From Aliiroseovarius halocynthiae (GTDB taxonomy: Bacteria; Pseudomonadota; Alphaproteobacteria; Rhodobacterales; Rhodobacteraceae), in contig NZ_ML660019.1 in NCBI RefSeq assembly GCF_007004645.1, positions 265,295 through 329,294 on the forward strand: 64,000 nucleotides of DNA, written 5' to 3'. The notes beneath the pieces are model-generated. The model worked only from the letters and a program-made list of their open reading frames with translations, did not search any database and was not told where the DNA came from. Position 1 is the stretch's first letter. The number at the start of each line of letters is the position of its first letter. The position numbers were made by a program, and so were the translations under genes. This document shows positions 25,961-34,585 of this stretch, piece after piece.

Positions 25961-27759
25961 TTCGCGTCTTTCGGGCGTTTCTTAAAGCTTTTCAACACAT
26001 TGCCCAGCACATCAGGCTTGTGCCCATGGCTGCGCATGATGGTGTATTGCTGAATGAACGTGATGGTGTTGTTGGCGATCCAGTAGACCACCAGGCCCGA
26101 GGCAAAACCGCCCAGCATGAACATGAAAACCCATGGCATCCAGGCGAAGATCATCGCTTGCGTTGCGTCGGTGGGTGCCGGGTTCAGCTTCTGTTGCAGC
26201 CACATCGAGATACCCAGCAGGATCGGCAACACACCAAGCGAGATAATCGCCAAGAAGCTCTCGGGAGAGGGCGTCGCGTAGGGCAGCAGGCCGAACAGGT
26301 TCAGGATCGAGCTGGGATCGGGTGCGGAAAGGTCTTGGATCCAACCGATCCACGGTGCGTGGCGCAGTTCCAGCGTGACGAAAATCACCTTGTAGAGCGA
26401 GAAGAAGATTGGGATTTGCAGAAGGATTGGCAGGCAACCCGAGGCCGGGTTCACCTTTTCCTTCTTGTAAAGCTCCATCATTTCCTGCTGGACCTTCTGG
26501 CGGTCGTCGCCAGCGCGTTCCTTGATCTTCTCCATTTCTGGTTGAAGCTCTTTCATCTTCGCCATCGAGACATAGGATTTATACGCCAGCGGGAACAGGA
26601 TCGCTTTGATAACAAGGGTAAGACCAATGATCGCCCAGCCCATATTGCCGATCAGCGCGTTCAGCCAGTGCAGAACAGCGAAGATCGGCTTGGTTAGGAA
26701 GAAAAACCAGCCCCAGTCGATCGAGTCGATGAACTTGTCGATACCTTTGTCTTTTTCATAGGCGCGGATGGTTTCCCATTCCTTTGCGCCTGCAAAGAAA
26801 TACGTTGTCGCGCTTGCGGTTGCATCGGGTGCAACATCTTGCGCGCGCAGGCGGAACTGGGCCTGATAGATATCAGCCTTATCGGCATAGCGCACGACCG
26901 AGGTGAAGGGCTGACCGGGTTCCGGAATCAGCGTTGTCATCCAGTAATGATCGGTGAAGCCCAGCCAGCCATTTTCGGCCACCTGCTGGACATCGGCCAA
27001 CGAGGCTTCGCGCTCGTCATAGGCCAAATCAGCGATGTCAGAGTAATCGCTTTCTTCCAGCTCGCCATCGATTTCGCGGATCAGGCCTTCATGAAGGATG
27101 AAAAAGCCTTTCTGGTCTTGCGGTTCGCCGTGGCGGGCAATCACGCCGTAAGGTGCCATACGCTGGGTGGCAGCGCTGGTATTCTCGATTGCTTGATCGA
27201 TCTGGAACATGAAATCTTCATCGACCGAGATCGTACGGCGGAAAATCAAACCTGCGGGGCTGTCCCAACGCAGCGTGACCGGCGTAGCTGGGGTCAGGGT
27301 CGCGCCGTTTTCCAGCGACCAGACTGTGGTCGGCCCTGGGACGTCTTCGACTGCCGTGGTGCCGCCGGGGGTCCAGCCATAAAGGGCATAATAGGCCTCC
27401 TGTTCGCCAGCTGGGCGCAGAAGCGTAACGATGTCGCTGTCTTCCGACAATTCAACACGGTATTGTTTCAGTTTCAAATCATCGATGCGGCCACCGAGAA
27501 GAGAAATCGAGCCAGACAGCTCGGACGTATCGATATCTACGCGGCCCGCTTCTGCTTGCTGTGTCGCAATGTCTGCCGGTGCGGCGTCGGTCACGGCGGA
27601 AGAGGCGGTGGGCGTGGCGGTCGTTGCCGATTGCGATGTTTCCGTTGCCGGATCTGTCGGCACCGGAGGTTCGACCGGCGGGAACATGATCAACCACCCG
27701 GTGATGACAATAAAGCTGAGAACCGTTGCCAGGATTAGGTTCTTATTCTGGTCGTCCAT
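25957..27759 (-). CDS. yidC: Membrane protein insertase YidC
   Basis: This 600-residue insertase has an N-terminal helix (NLILATVLSFIVITGWLIMF) and an alanine/threonine-rich linker. A large periplasmic domain follows to about residue 350, then a five-helix core with GWAIIGLTLVIKAIL and the conserved arginine-bearing cytoplasmic loop. It works alone or with SecYEG. The C-terminal tail is basic. It lies downstream of the rpmH-rnpA-yidD-ttcA region, the usual order in this group. Confidence 0.96.
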   Translation of the reverse strand: MDDQNKNLILATVLSFIVITGWLIMFPPVEPPVPTDPATETSQSATTATPTASSAVTDAAPADIATQQAEAGRVDIDTSELSGSISLLGGRIDDLKLKQYRVELSEDSDIVTLLRPAGEQEAYYALYGWTPGGTTAVEDVPGPTTVWSLENGATLTPATPVTLRWDSPAGLIFRRTISVDEDFMFQIDQAIENTSAATQRMAPYGVIARHGEPQDQKGFFILHEGLIREIDGELEESDYSDIADLAYDEREASLADVQQVAENGWLGFTDHYWMTTLIPEPGQPFTSVVRYADKADIYQAQFRLRAQDVAPDATASATTYFFAGAKEWETIRAYEKDKGIDKFIDSIDWGWFFFLTKPIFAVLHWLNALIGNMGWAIIGLTLVIKAILFPLAYKSYVSMAKMKELQPEMEKIKERAGDDRQKVQQEMMELYKKEKVNPASGCLPILLQIPIFFSLYKVIFVTLELRHAPWIGWIQDLSAPDPSSILNLFGLLPYATPSPESFLAIISLGVLPILLGISMWLQQKLNPAPTDATQAMIFAWMPWVFMFMLGGFASGLVVYWIANNTITFIQQYTIMRSHGHKPDVLGNVLKSFKKRPKDAK

Positions 27760-27865
27760 CGTGCCTACCACTCATAGATTTCGGTCAGAGTGGTTCAACA
27801 GGGCAGGGGCCGAAAGGTCAAGCAGTTTATCCCATTGCGCCATGAAATGCGGGCCTTTCACCGCC

Positions 27866-29398
27866 TTAGGCGTGCTTTGGAACCGGCTGGATACGTGAAG
27901 ATGCAGATTTATGATTGCGGATCCAAAGGCAGGTTGCATCCATCGGCATGGGCTTGGCCACCGCATAACCTTGCACGTCAGTGCACCCAAGTTCGCCCAG
28001 TTTGGTGTATTCCCCATGCGTTTCCACACCCTCCGCGAGCGCGCCGATCTCAAGCTGATTGGCCATGGTAAGGATGGCGGAAACCATGTTTTGCTGATTT
28101 GGGTCCGTATCGACATGGGTGATGAACGAGCGGTCAATCTTGATTCGATTCAACGTGAACCGCCGAATGTGAGCGATGGATGCGTGGCCGGTCCCGAAAT
28201 CATCCAAATCGATACCGCAGCCCATGCGGGCCAATGCATTGATATTGCGGGCGATCACATCGTCTTCACTTTGGGCGATAACGCTTTCCAAGATTTCCAG
28301 CGTCAAACGCTCTGGTGAAACATCGAAGCGATCCAGGTCCCACCGGATTTTCTCAAACAGTTTGGGGTTCGACAGCTCGGCAGACGACAGATTGACGGAC
28401 ACTTTTGGGACGTCTAGCCCCTGCTGGTCCCAATCGTTTATGCTGCTCAGGCATTCGAACAACATTACCTCGCTAAGGCGTTCCAGCAATCCGGCCTGTG
28501 TCAGCGCAGGCAGGAATGCCCCTGGCGCGATCCAACCTAGTTTCGGGTGATTCCAGCGGACCAAGGCCTCCATCCCGGTAAGTCGACCGGTGCGCAGACA
28601 GACCTGAGGCTGAAACCACGGCACCATTTGTCCTGCATCCAATGCTTCAGAGAGTTCAGCTTCTGAATGTTCGGATGCGGCGGCCCGTGGTGCCATGCCG
28701 TTAGAAAAGGCGCGGATTGATCCGGGGCCCGCCGCTTGCGCGGTTTGCAGGGCGCTTTCGGCGGCTTGCAAAAGTGAATTCCCTGATGCTTCTGGAGCGC
28801 GCTGTGGCAGGGCGAAGCCTACGCTTGCGGTAAGATGAAGCCGGGTCTCATTCAGCTCGATTGGGGTCATGATGGCAGATTGCAGGCGCGTCGCGATTTG
28901 TAACACGACTTCCAGATCAGCGCGGGTGGCGCGGTCGATGGCGATGCCGAAACGGCCGCGGCCCAGAGAGCAGATCAAATCGGTGACACGTAACATCGTG
29001 CGAAGGGTTTCACCCAGATCTGCCTCGACCCGCTCTTGTGCATCTACGCCATAGTGGTCCGCCAGTTTTGGAAATGCATCCACTTCAATCACAAGGCAGG
29101 TTTTTTCTTTGATTTCAGGATCATGAAAGCCCGCATCCAGCATTTTGGTCAGGCGTCCACGCATCGGCAATCCTGTCACGCCATCCGTTGGCCAGCGATC
29201 TTTCTGAGACGTACGGGTCAAAGCGCCACACAGAACAAAGAGCCCAGGAAAAATAACGGCCGAATACAGAAGACCCGTTTCACCGCCCCACCAATACGCC
29301 AGCAGCATGGCGGCGGGCAGTAACGCCGTGAGTTGGGGGCTGGTCAGAGCATTCCGAACAGCGAATTTAAAAGTTTTTTGACCAAAACTGGCAGCCAT
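27866..29398 (-). CDS. EAL phosphodiesterase with degenerate GGDEF
   Basis: This 510-residue protein has two N-terminal membrane segments (about residues 22-60), a GGDEF-like domain (about 72-235) and an EAL domain (about 250-495). The GGDEF site reads GRGRF (146-150), so cyclase activity is unlikely. The EAL site looks complete: EAL at 277-279, N336, E368, DDFGTG 399-404, K420, D422 and E456. It should hydrolyse cyclic di-GMP. It lies upstream of yidC on the same strand with a short gap. Confidence 0.93.
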   Translation of the reverse strand: MAASFGQKTFKFAVRNALTSPQLTALLPAAMLLAYWWGGETGLLYSAVIFPGLFVLCGALTRTSQKDRWPTDGVTGLPMRGRLTKMLDAGFHDPEIKEKTCLVIEVDAFPKLADHYGVDAQERVEADLGETLRTMLRVTDLICSLGRGRFGIAIDRATRADLEVVLQIATRLQSAIMTPIELNETRLHLTASVGFALPQRAPEASGNSLLQAAESALQTAQAAGPGSIRAFSNGMAPRAAASEHSEAELSEALDAGQMVPWFQPQVCLRTGRLTGMEALVRWNHPKLGWIAPGAFLPALTQAGLLERLSEVMLFECLSSINDWDQQGLDVPKVSVNLSSAELSNPKLFEKIRWDLDRFDVSPERLTLEILESVIAQSEDDVIARNINALARMGCGIDLDDFGTGHASIAHIRRFTLNRIKIDRSFITHVDTDPNQQNMVSAILTMANQLEIGALAEGVETHGEYTKLGELGCTDVQGYAVAKPMPMDATCLWIRNHKSASSRIQPVPKHA

Positions 29399-29524
29399 GA
29401 CGGGTTCCTAGACTTACGCTCCAAACACGCCCCGGAATCCCGGGGTGCTTTGGACAAATTAGGAACATGTGGTCAACCAGGTCTTAACGGGCCTGGTGAA
29501 AACTACTTTAAATTGACTTTATTT

Positions 29525-30364
29525 TCAGTCGGTCTTCGATGAATCTCGAACCAGCCCCGCAAAATCAAAGAGTTGCGGGTCCAGCAGGTGACTGGGCCGG
29601 GTATTCATAAGCGCCTTGAACATGATCTGGCGGCGCCCCGGGAAGTTGGATTCCCAACCGTCGATGATCTTTTTCACCTGCTGACGCTGCAATCCATCCT
29701 GCGATCCGCAAAGGTCACAGGGAATAATCGGATAGTTCATCTGCGTAGCGAATCTCTCGCAATCCTCCTCGGCGACATGTGCCAGAGGGCGATAGACAAA
29801 GAGGTCGCCTTCTTCGTTTACCAGCTTGGGGGGCATCGTGGCCAACCGCCCGCCGTGGAAAAGGTTCATGAAGAAAGTTTCCAATATGTCGTCACGGTGG
29901 TGGCCCAAGACCACAGCCGAACAGCCTTCTTCGCGTGCGATGCGGTAAAGGTTTCCGCGGCGCAGGCGAGAGCAGAGTGAGCAGAACGTGCGACCCTGCG
30001 GAATTTTGTCCATGACGATCGAATAGGTGTCTTCGTATTCGATCCGGTGCGGCACCTGCATTTCCTCCAGAAACTTCGGCAATACCGTGGCCGGAAAGCC
30101 CGGCTGCCCCTGATCCAGATTACAGGCCAAGATCTCGACCGGCAGGACACCCCGCCATTGCAGCTCGTAAAGTGCGGCAAGCATCGTATAGCTGTCTTTG
30201 CCGCCCGACAGGCAGACCAACCATTTGGCGCCGCGTTCGACCATTCCATATTGATCCAAGGCTTCGCGCACATTGCGCATGATGCGCTTGCGCAGCTTCT
30301 TGAACTCGGTGGTCGAGGGTGCGCCGTGAAACAGCGGATGGATATCGTCGAGCTGATCTTTCAT
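29525..30364 (-). CDS. ttcA: tRNA 2-thiocytidine biosynthesis protein TtcA
   Basis: This 279-residue enzyme thiolates cytidine 32 of tRNAs. The PP-loop [10 protein letters not shown] is near residue 55. The two CxxC pairs that hold a 4Fe-4S cluster are CSLC in the centre and CDLC in the C-terminal third. The C-terminus with [16 protein letters not shown] is typical of the TtcA family. It belongs to the conserved ttcA-yidD-rnpA-rpmH neighbourhood. Confidence 0.95.
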   Translation of the reverse strand: MKDQLDDIHPLFHGAPSTTEFKKLRKRIMRNVREALDQYGMVERGAKWLVCLSGGKDSYTMLAALYELQWRGVLPVEILACNLDQGQPGFPATVLPKFLEEMQVPHRIEYEDTYSIVMDKIPQGRTFCSLCSRLRRGNLYRIAREEGCSAVVLGHHRDDILETFFMNLFHGGRLATMPPKLVNEEGDLFVYRPLAHVAEEDCERFATQMNYPIIPCDLCGSQDGLQRQQVKKIIDGWESNFPGRRQIMFKALMNTRPSHLLDPQLFDFAGLVRDSSKTD

Positions 30365-30426
30365 GGGCGCGACATAGGCGAAAATGCCCTGCCCGGCAAG
30401 GGTCGGCCTGCGGGTTGCCCCGCAGC

Positions 30427-30657
30427 TTACAGCAGGTGCTGGCGCTGCGAGGGAAGGGTGGAGCTGCGTGTTGCCAGACCAAGGTCACGTTGGATTGCTG
30501 TGGGCAGATCCATAGTGCGATGGGCGGGTCTGCGTTTGGCAAACAGGCTTGCACGTTGAACACGCGATTGGCTGAACCAGGTGATCAGTGAAAGCAGTTG
30601 CGTTGCGCCACGACGCGCACGGGCGCGGCGTGGCGGAAGGGTCAATGAGTAGGTCAT
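30427..30657 (-). CDS. Small basic DUF1127-like protein
   Basis: This 76-residue, very basic protein has no signal peptide. The part reading [14 protein letters not shown] resembles the C-terminal half of DUF1127 proteins, where an LxRDIGL-type motif is conserved. ATG 30657 was chosen because AAGGAAAG precedes it by eight bases. A SoxR-like operator lies 37-54 bases upstream, which supports a real, possibly redox-regulated gene. DUF1127 members in other bacteria are small RNA- and phosphate-linked proteins. The function here is unknown. Confidence 0.6.
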   Translation of the reverse strand: MTYSLTLPPRRARARRGATQLLSLITWFSQSRVQRASLFAKRRPAHRTMDLPTAIQRDLGLATRSSTLPSQRQHLL

Positions 30658-30693
30658 AATCGGTCTTTCCTTAGGTGTAATAGCGTTGTCGGA

Positions 30694-30711
30694 CCTCAAG
30701 TGAACTTTAGG
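30694..30711 (-). promoter_or_regulatory. SoxR-like operator
   Basis: CCTCAAGTGAACTTTAGG matches the SoxR consensus CCTCAAGTTAACTTGAGG at 16 of 18 positions. Read on the minus strand it lies between TTGACC and GACAAC with 19-base spacing, the long-spacer geometry used by MerR-family activators. It is placed upstream of the small gene ending at 30657. No soxR or merR gene lies nearby. Confidence 0.6.
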
Positions 30712-30761
30712 TCAAGCGCTTTCTGACCCGCCCCGAATATGGGGCGGGTCGTTTGCGCGGA

Positions 30762-30986
30762 TTACAGACGCGGATCGCGGAAGCTTGGCGGAGGGTGGCC
30801 GGGCGGAAGCCCGACGTCACGACGCAGGTGGTCGGACACGTGGTCCAGCGGATAGTGCCGCGCACGCCGTGTCACCAGGCGCATCGCAAGCGCCCGCAGC
30901 ACACGCATCGCGCCATGTACTGCGATCAGTTCGTCCAGCAGATCGTTCAGCCGTACGGGTTCAGAATGAAAATTCGAGTCCATCAT
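30762..30986 (-). CDS. Second small DUF1127-like protein
   Basis: This 74-residue protein has a helical, leucine-rich N-terminal half (RLNDLLDELIAVHGAM) and a basic stretch with HLRRDVGLPPGHPPP near the C-terminus, again like the DUF1127 LxRDIGLP element. It is preceded by a weak ribosome binding site. Together with its neighbour at 30427 it forms a pair of tiny genes between ttcA and yidD. The function is unknown. Confidence 0.6.
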   Translation of the reverse strand: MMDSNFHSEPVRLNDLLDELIAVHGAMRVLRALAMRLVTRRARHYPLDHVSDHLRRDVGLPPGHPPPSFRDPRL

Positions 30987-31339
30987 GGGTTGGATACCGG
31001 CACGGGACCGGTCCTCTTAAAGTTTGGGTTTGTCTGAATGAAAGCTGAGATGCCTTAAGACAACGGACGCAAAGCGGCCGTGGTCAGGTTTCATATGTCA
31101 GCTAGAGGAAGGCCCGGTGTGTGGGCAGAACGGAGCCGTCAGGCGTGCGACGCAGAGGTCACGAGGTCTGAAAGGTCCATTGAGCCGCAACATAGCATGG
31201 GCGGAGAGCGCTGATATTCGTCATGTAACGCCTCCTTCTGCTTGAGCGTTGCGGATGGCGCCTGTTTAGCGCAATCAGAGCAAATCTCAAGTTTCGTGTG
31301 GAAGTTGCAGCTCCCTGTGGCCACTTGGACACGATTGTA
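30987..31339. other. Gap between small genes and yidD
   Basis: The stretch is 353 bases with no known RNA or element. It holds the 21-codon frame listed separately at 31159-31224. Nothing else is recognised. Confidence 0.4.
31159..31224 (-). CDS. Candidate 21-residue peptide with perfect Shine-Dalgarno
   Basis: The ATG at 31224 (minus strand) is preceded by AAGGAGG with seven bases between, the strongest ribosome binding site in the window. The frame encodes 21 residues (starting MTNISALRPCYV) and ends at a TGA at 31159. Nothing else in the gap looks coding. It may be a leader peptide, a small protein or chance. No family is recognised. Confidence 0.4.
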   Translation of the reverse strand: MTNISALRPCYVAAQWTFQTS

Positions 31340-31588
31340 TCATTCGTGAGTGCTACAATCATGTTTTGACCCGGGCACCGGATCATATCCGCATGACCCC
31401 CACGGATTGCACCGCGCAATGCGCTTCGCGGCAAGCCAGCCCCCCTTAAAGGCACCGTGCTTTTGCAGTGCTTCCAGCGCATAGGCACTGCAGGTGGGTT
31501 GATAGCGGCAGTTCCACCCGACCCAGGGGCTGAAGATCAGGCGGTAGGCGCGGATCGGTAGGGACAGGATGAAGGCAGCGGGGCTCAT
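31340..31588 (-). CDS. yidD: Membrane protein insertion efficiency factor YidD
   Basis: This 82-residue protein has the YidD marks, [15 protein letters not shown] with two cysteines and [16 protein letters not shown], and an amphipathic N-terminal helix ([16 protein letters not shown]). It helps YidC and SecYEG insert membrane proteins from the cytoplasmic face. Its start overlaps the rnpA stop by four bases, as is usual in this operon. Confidence 0.94.
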   Translation of the reverse strand: MSPAAFILSLPIRAYRLIFSPWVGWNCRYQPTCSAYALEALQKHGAFKGGWLAAKRIARCNPWGSCGYDPVPGSKHDCSTHE

Positions 31589-32025
31589 GATTTCTTTCGT
31601 GGGGCGTGGATCTGGTCTATGGCGCGGGCAAGGTCCGCTTTCAAATCCATATAGTCACGCAGCACGGTCTTTTCAGCGCGACCGATGAGCACATAATCCC
31701 AGCCGGGCTTGCCCAAGCCGGGCAGAACCTCGCGCGCGATGGCGCGCAGGCGGCGTTTGGCGCGGTTGCGCACGACCGCATTGCCGACCTTTTTCGAGCA
31801 GGTGAAGCCGATGCGCGTTTGATCCGGCGTTGCCTTTTCACCGTCACGCCGTTTGCGGGCCTGCAGCAAAAAGGCAGGCGCGGGCGCGCGGCGGGCGCGG
31901 GCGGCGGCCAGAAAGTCGCGCCGCTCGGTCAGGGTGATCAGTTTGGGAACGTCCACGCAAACGGAAACCGCCGCAGACCCATCGGCCTCGGCGGTTTTCG
32001 TTTTGTCAGCCTTGGGCGCAGACAT
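31585..32025 (-). CDS. rnpA: Ribonuclease P protein component
   Basis: This 146-residue protein supports RNase P RNA in cutting tRNA leaders. The core RNR motif [18 protein letters not shown] and the [11 protein letters not shown] segment are visible. An N-terminal extension of about 25 residues rich in charged residues precedes [13 protein letters not shown] shorter start near that point is possible. It lies 17 bases after rpmH and overlaps yidD. Confidence 0.93.
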   Translation of the reverse strand: MSAPKADKTKTAEADGSAAVSVCVDVPKLITLTERRDFLAAARARRAPAPAFLLQARKRRDGEKATPDQTRIGFTCSKKVGNAVVRNRAKRRLRAIAREVLPGLGKPGWDYVLIGRAEKTVLRDYMDLKADLARAIDQIHAPRKKS

Positions 32026-32042
32026 GCCTGCGACCCGAGCGC

Positions 32043-32177
32043 TTATGCGCTCAGCGACTTCCGGCCACGTACGCGGCGGGCATTCAGGATCTTGCGACCG
32101 GCTTTAGTAGCCATGCGCGAGCGAAAGCCGTGGCGGCGTTTGCGAACCAGGTTCGAAGGTTGGTAAGTGCGTTTCAT
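32043..32177 (-). CDS. rpmH: 50S ribosomal protein L34
   Basis: This 44-residue protein reads [18 protein letters not shown], then [12 protein letters not shown], and ends RGRKSLSA, a clear L34. It is too short for most ORF searches. GAGACGGGCG precedes the ATG. A near-consensus promoter lies 60-90 bases upstream. It begins the rpmH-rnpA-yidD run. Confidence 0.97.
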   Translation of the reverse strand: MKRTYQPSNLVRKRRHGFRSRMATKAGRKILNARRVRGRKSLSA

Positions 32178-32240
32178 CGCCCGTCTCCGTTAGTGCCCCC
32201 AATCCCGGTGGATTCGGAGCGTGTGTCATTCGAAGCCCGG

Positions 32241-32269
32241 TCTATAGGGGGCATTCAGGGGCAAGTCAA
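32241..32269 (-). promoter_or_regulatory. Strong sigma-70 promoter of rpmH
   Basis: On the minus strand TTGACT (32264-32269) and TATAGA (32241-32246) are exactly 17 bases apart. It is the best promoter match in the window and fits strong expression of rpmH-rnpA. Confidence 0.8.
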
Positions 32270-32433
32270 ATGCCTGATGAAATATTTTCGCGTATTTTGT
32301 TACATCCATACGCGATTTCTTCACCCCTGTTCAAGCAAGCGTGAGGTGGGTGGGCAAGGCGGGTGTTTGCGCTCATGTTGCTGTCAACCACCGCGGCCTG
32401 TTTGCGAACACGCTGCATTAACCGGAAAGACCC

Positions 32434-33177
32434 ATGATGATGACCGACCCCGACACGCAAATGTCGAAGGCCCCACAGAACGCGCTGCTGCGCCGTTTGC
32501 CCCTGATTGCAATTCTCAGCGTTGCGGTGATTGGCGCGTTTACCCTGCGTGATTACCTTAGCTTCGAGACCCTTGCACAGAATCGCGAGGCACTATTGAC
32601 CTTCCGGGATGCCAATTACCTGCTGACCGTTGGGGCGTTCATCGCTGCATATGTCGTAATCGTCGGCTTTTCGCTGCCCGGCGCGACCATTGCAACCCTG
32701 ACCGGAGGCTTTTTGTTCGCAACCTTCCCCGGCGTGCTGTTCAACGTCACGGCGGCGACACTCGGCGCCACGATCATCTTTCTGGCCGCCCGCTGGGGGC
32801 TGGGCGAGAAACTGGCCGCCAAGATGGAAGGCAGTGAAGGCGCTGTGAAGAACATCAAAGATGGGATCGATGAAAACCAGTGGTCGGTCCTGTTCCTGAT
32901 CCGTTTGGTCCCAGCTGTGCCCTTCTTTGTCGCGAACCTGATCCCCGCCCTTGTCGGTGTGCCATTGCACCGGTTTGTCATCTCGACCTTCCTTGGCATC
33001 ATCCCTGGCGGGCTGGTCTATACTTCAGTGGGGGCAGGTCTGGGCGAGGTCTTCGCCCGCGGCGAAACCCCGGATCTTGGCATCATTTTCGAGCCTCACA
33101 TCCTGCTGCCCATGCTGGGGCTGGCCGCGCTGGCTGCCCTTCCAATGGTGCTGAAACTTTTCAAGAAGGACGCCTGA
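32434..33177 (+). CDS. TVP38/TMEM64 family membrane protein
   Basis: This 247-residue protein has about five or six membrane helices. The VTT domain signature GATIATLTGGFLFATFPG is near residue 75 and FLIRLVPAVPFFVANL is near the middle, the segments that form the re-entrant loops of DedA-like lipid scramblases. It is followed two bases later by a flavin disulfide reductase, a pairing seen repeatedly in bacteria. The likely role is lipid or solute movement linked to redox state, but this is inferred. Confidence 0.88.
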   Translation: MMMTDPDTQMSKAPQNALLRRLPLIAILSVAVIGAFTLRDYLSFETLAQNREALLTFRDANYLLTVGAFIAAYVVIVGFSLPGATIATLTGGFLFATFPGVLFNVTAATLGATIIFLAARWGLGEKLAAKMEGSEGAVKNIKDGIDENQWSVLFLIRLVPAVPFFVANLIPALVGVPLHRFVISTFLGIIPGGLVYTSVGAGLGEVFARGETPDLGIIFEPHILLPMLGLAALAALPMVLKLFKKDA

Positions 33178-33178
33178 C

Positions 33179-34549
33179 ATGGCTGAACGTATCAAGACGG
33201 ATGTCTGCATCATCGGTGCAGGCTCGGGCGGGTTGTCGGTGGCGGCGGGGGCTGTGCAGATGGGGGCATCCGTGGTGCTGCTTGAGGGCCATAAGATGGG
33301 CGGGGATTGCCTGAACTATGGTTGCGTGCCGTCAAAGGCGCTGCTGCATGCGGGTAAGTCAGGCATGGAATGGAACGCGGCACATGAGCATGTGCGTGCC
33401 ACCATCGCCACCATCGAACCCCACGATTCGGTTGAGCGGTTCGAAGGGTTGGGTGTGCGTGTCATCACCGAATACGGTCAGTTCATCTCGCCCAAAGAAG
33501 TACAGGCGGGCGACTATATCATCGAGGCACGGCGCTTTGTGATCTCGACCGGCTCGTCGCCTTTCGTGCCGCCCATTCCGGGCATTGAGAATGTGTCCTA
33601 TGAAACGAACGAGACGATTTTCGAGCTGAAGGAGCGTCCCGATCATCTGCTGATCATCGGTGGTGGTCCCATCGGCATGGAGATGGCGCAGGCGCATCGT
33701 CGTTTGGGCTGCGAGGTGACCGTGATCGAAGGCGCCAAGGCGCTGGGTAGGGATGATCCCGAGATGGCTGCGCAGGTGCTTACCGCTTTGCGTGACGAAG
33801 GCATCGCCATTGAAGAAGACGCCATGGCCGCCGAAATCCGTGGCAAAGCCGGCGCGGTCGAGGTTGAGGCCAAGGATGGTCGCATCTTCACAGGCACGCA
33901 TCTTCTGATGGCCGTTGGACGCAAAGCCAACACAGACAAGCTGAACCTTGACGCTGCCGGGATCGAGCCTACTCGCGCGGGCATCAAGGTCGATGCCAGC
34001 CTGCGCGCCACCAACAAGAAGGTCTATGCCATTGGAGACGTCGCGGGTGGGCTGCAATTTACCCATGTCGCTGGATACCATGCGGGTGTCATTATCCGTT
34101 CGATGCTGTTCGGCCTGCCGTCCAAGCAGCGAACAGATCACATCCCGTGGGCAACCTATACCGCGCCGGAACTGGCGCAGATCGGCCTAACCGAAGCTGA
34201 GGCGCGCAAGACTCACGGTGACAAGCTGGAGGTTGCCCGGTTCGACTTCGCTGGGAATGACCGTGCCATCGCAACCCAGCAGGCCAAGGGGCTGATCAAG
34301 GTAATGATCGTCAAAGGACGCCCGGTTGGCGTCTCGATCGTTGGTCCCGGCGCGGGTGAGATGATCACCCTTTGGGCGCTGGCTATCGCCAACCGTTTGA
34401 AAATGGGACAGATTGCGGCCATGGTTGCGCCATACCCGACCATGGCGGAAATCAGCAAGCGGGCGGCGGGGGCCTATTTCTCGCCGCGACTTTTTGATAA
34501 CCCTAAGGTCAAGCGGGTGGTGGGGTTCGTTCAGAAATTCATCCCGTAA
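33179..34549 (+). CDS. FAD-dependent disulfide reductase, mercuric reductase-like
   Basis: This 456-residue protein has the FAD motif GAGSGGLSVAAGAV near residue 12. The redox pair is in GGDCLNYGCVPSKAL, an NAD(P) motif is in IIGGGPIGMEMA, and a C-terminal dimerisation domain follows. The usual HPT motif of dihydrolipoamide dehydrogenase reads YPTMAE, so the active-site histidine is a tyrosine, as in MerA-like members. No N-terminal heavy-metal domain or C-terminal metal cysteines are present, so true mercury reduction is doubtful. It is probably co-transcribed with the TVP38 gene. Confidence 0.9.
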   Translation: MAERIKTDVCIIGAGSGGLSVAAGAVQMGASVVLLEGHKMGGDCLNYGCVPSKALLHAGKSGMEWNAAHEHVRATIATIEPHDSVERFEGLGVRVITEYGQFISPKEVQAGDYIIEARRFVISTGSSPFVPPIPGIENVSYETNETIFELKERPDHLLIIGGGPIGMEMAQAHRRLGCEVTVIEGAKALGRDDPEMAAQVLTALRDEGIAIEEDAMAAEIRGKAGAVEVEAKDGRIFTGTHLLMAVGRKANTDKLNLDAAGIEPTRAGIKVDASLRATNKKVYAIGDVAGGLQFTHVAGYHAGVIIRSMLFGLPSKQRTDHIPWATYTAPELAQIGLTEAEARKTHGDKLEVARFDFAGNDRAIATQQAKGLIKVMIVKGRPVGVSIVGPGAGEMITLWALAIANRLKMGQIAAMVAPYPTMAEISKRAAGAYFSPRLFDNPKVKRVVGFVQKFIP

Positions 34550-34585
34550 ACTGAACTGACAGTTTGAACTGGTGGGGGCGCGCAA

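Noticed and set aside
32043-32433. Chromosome origin near rpmH-rnpA
   Set aside because: dnaA, dnaN and clusters of DnaA boxes are absent here.
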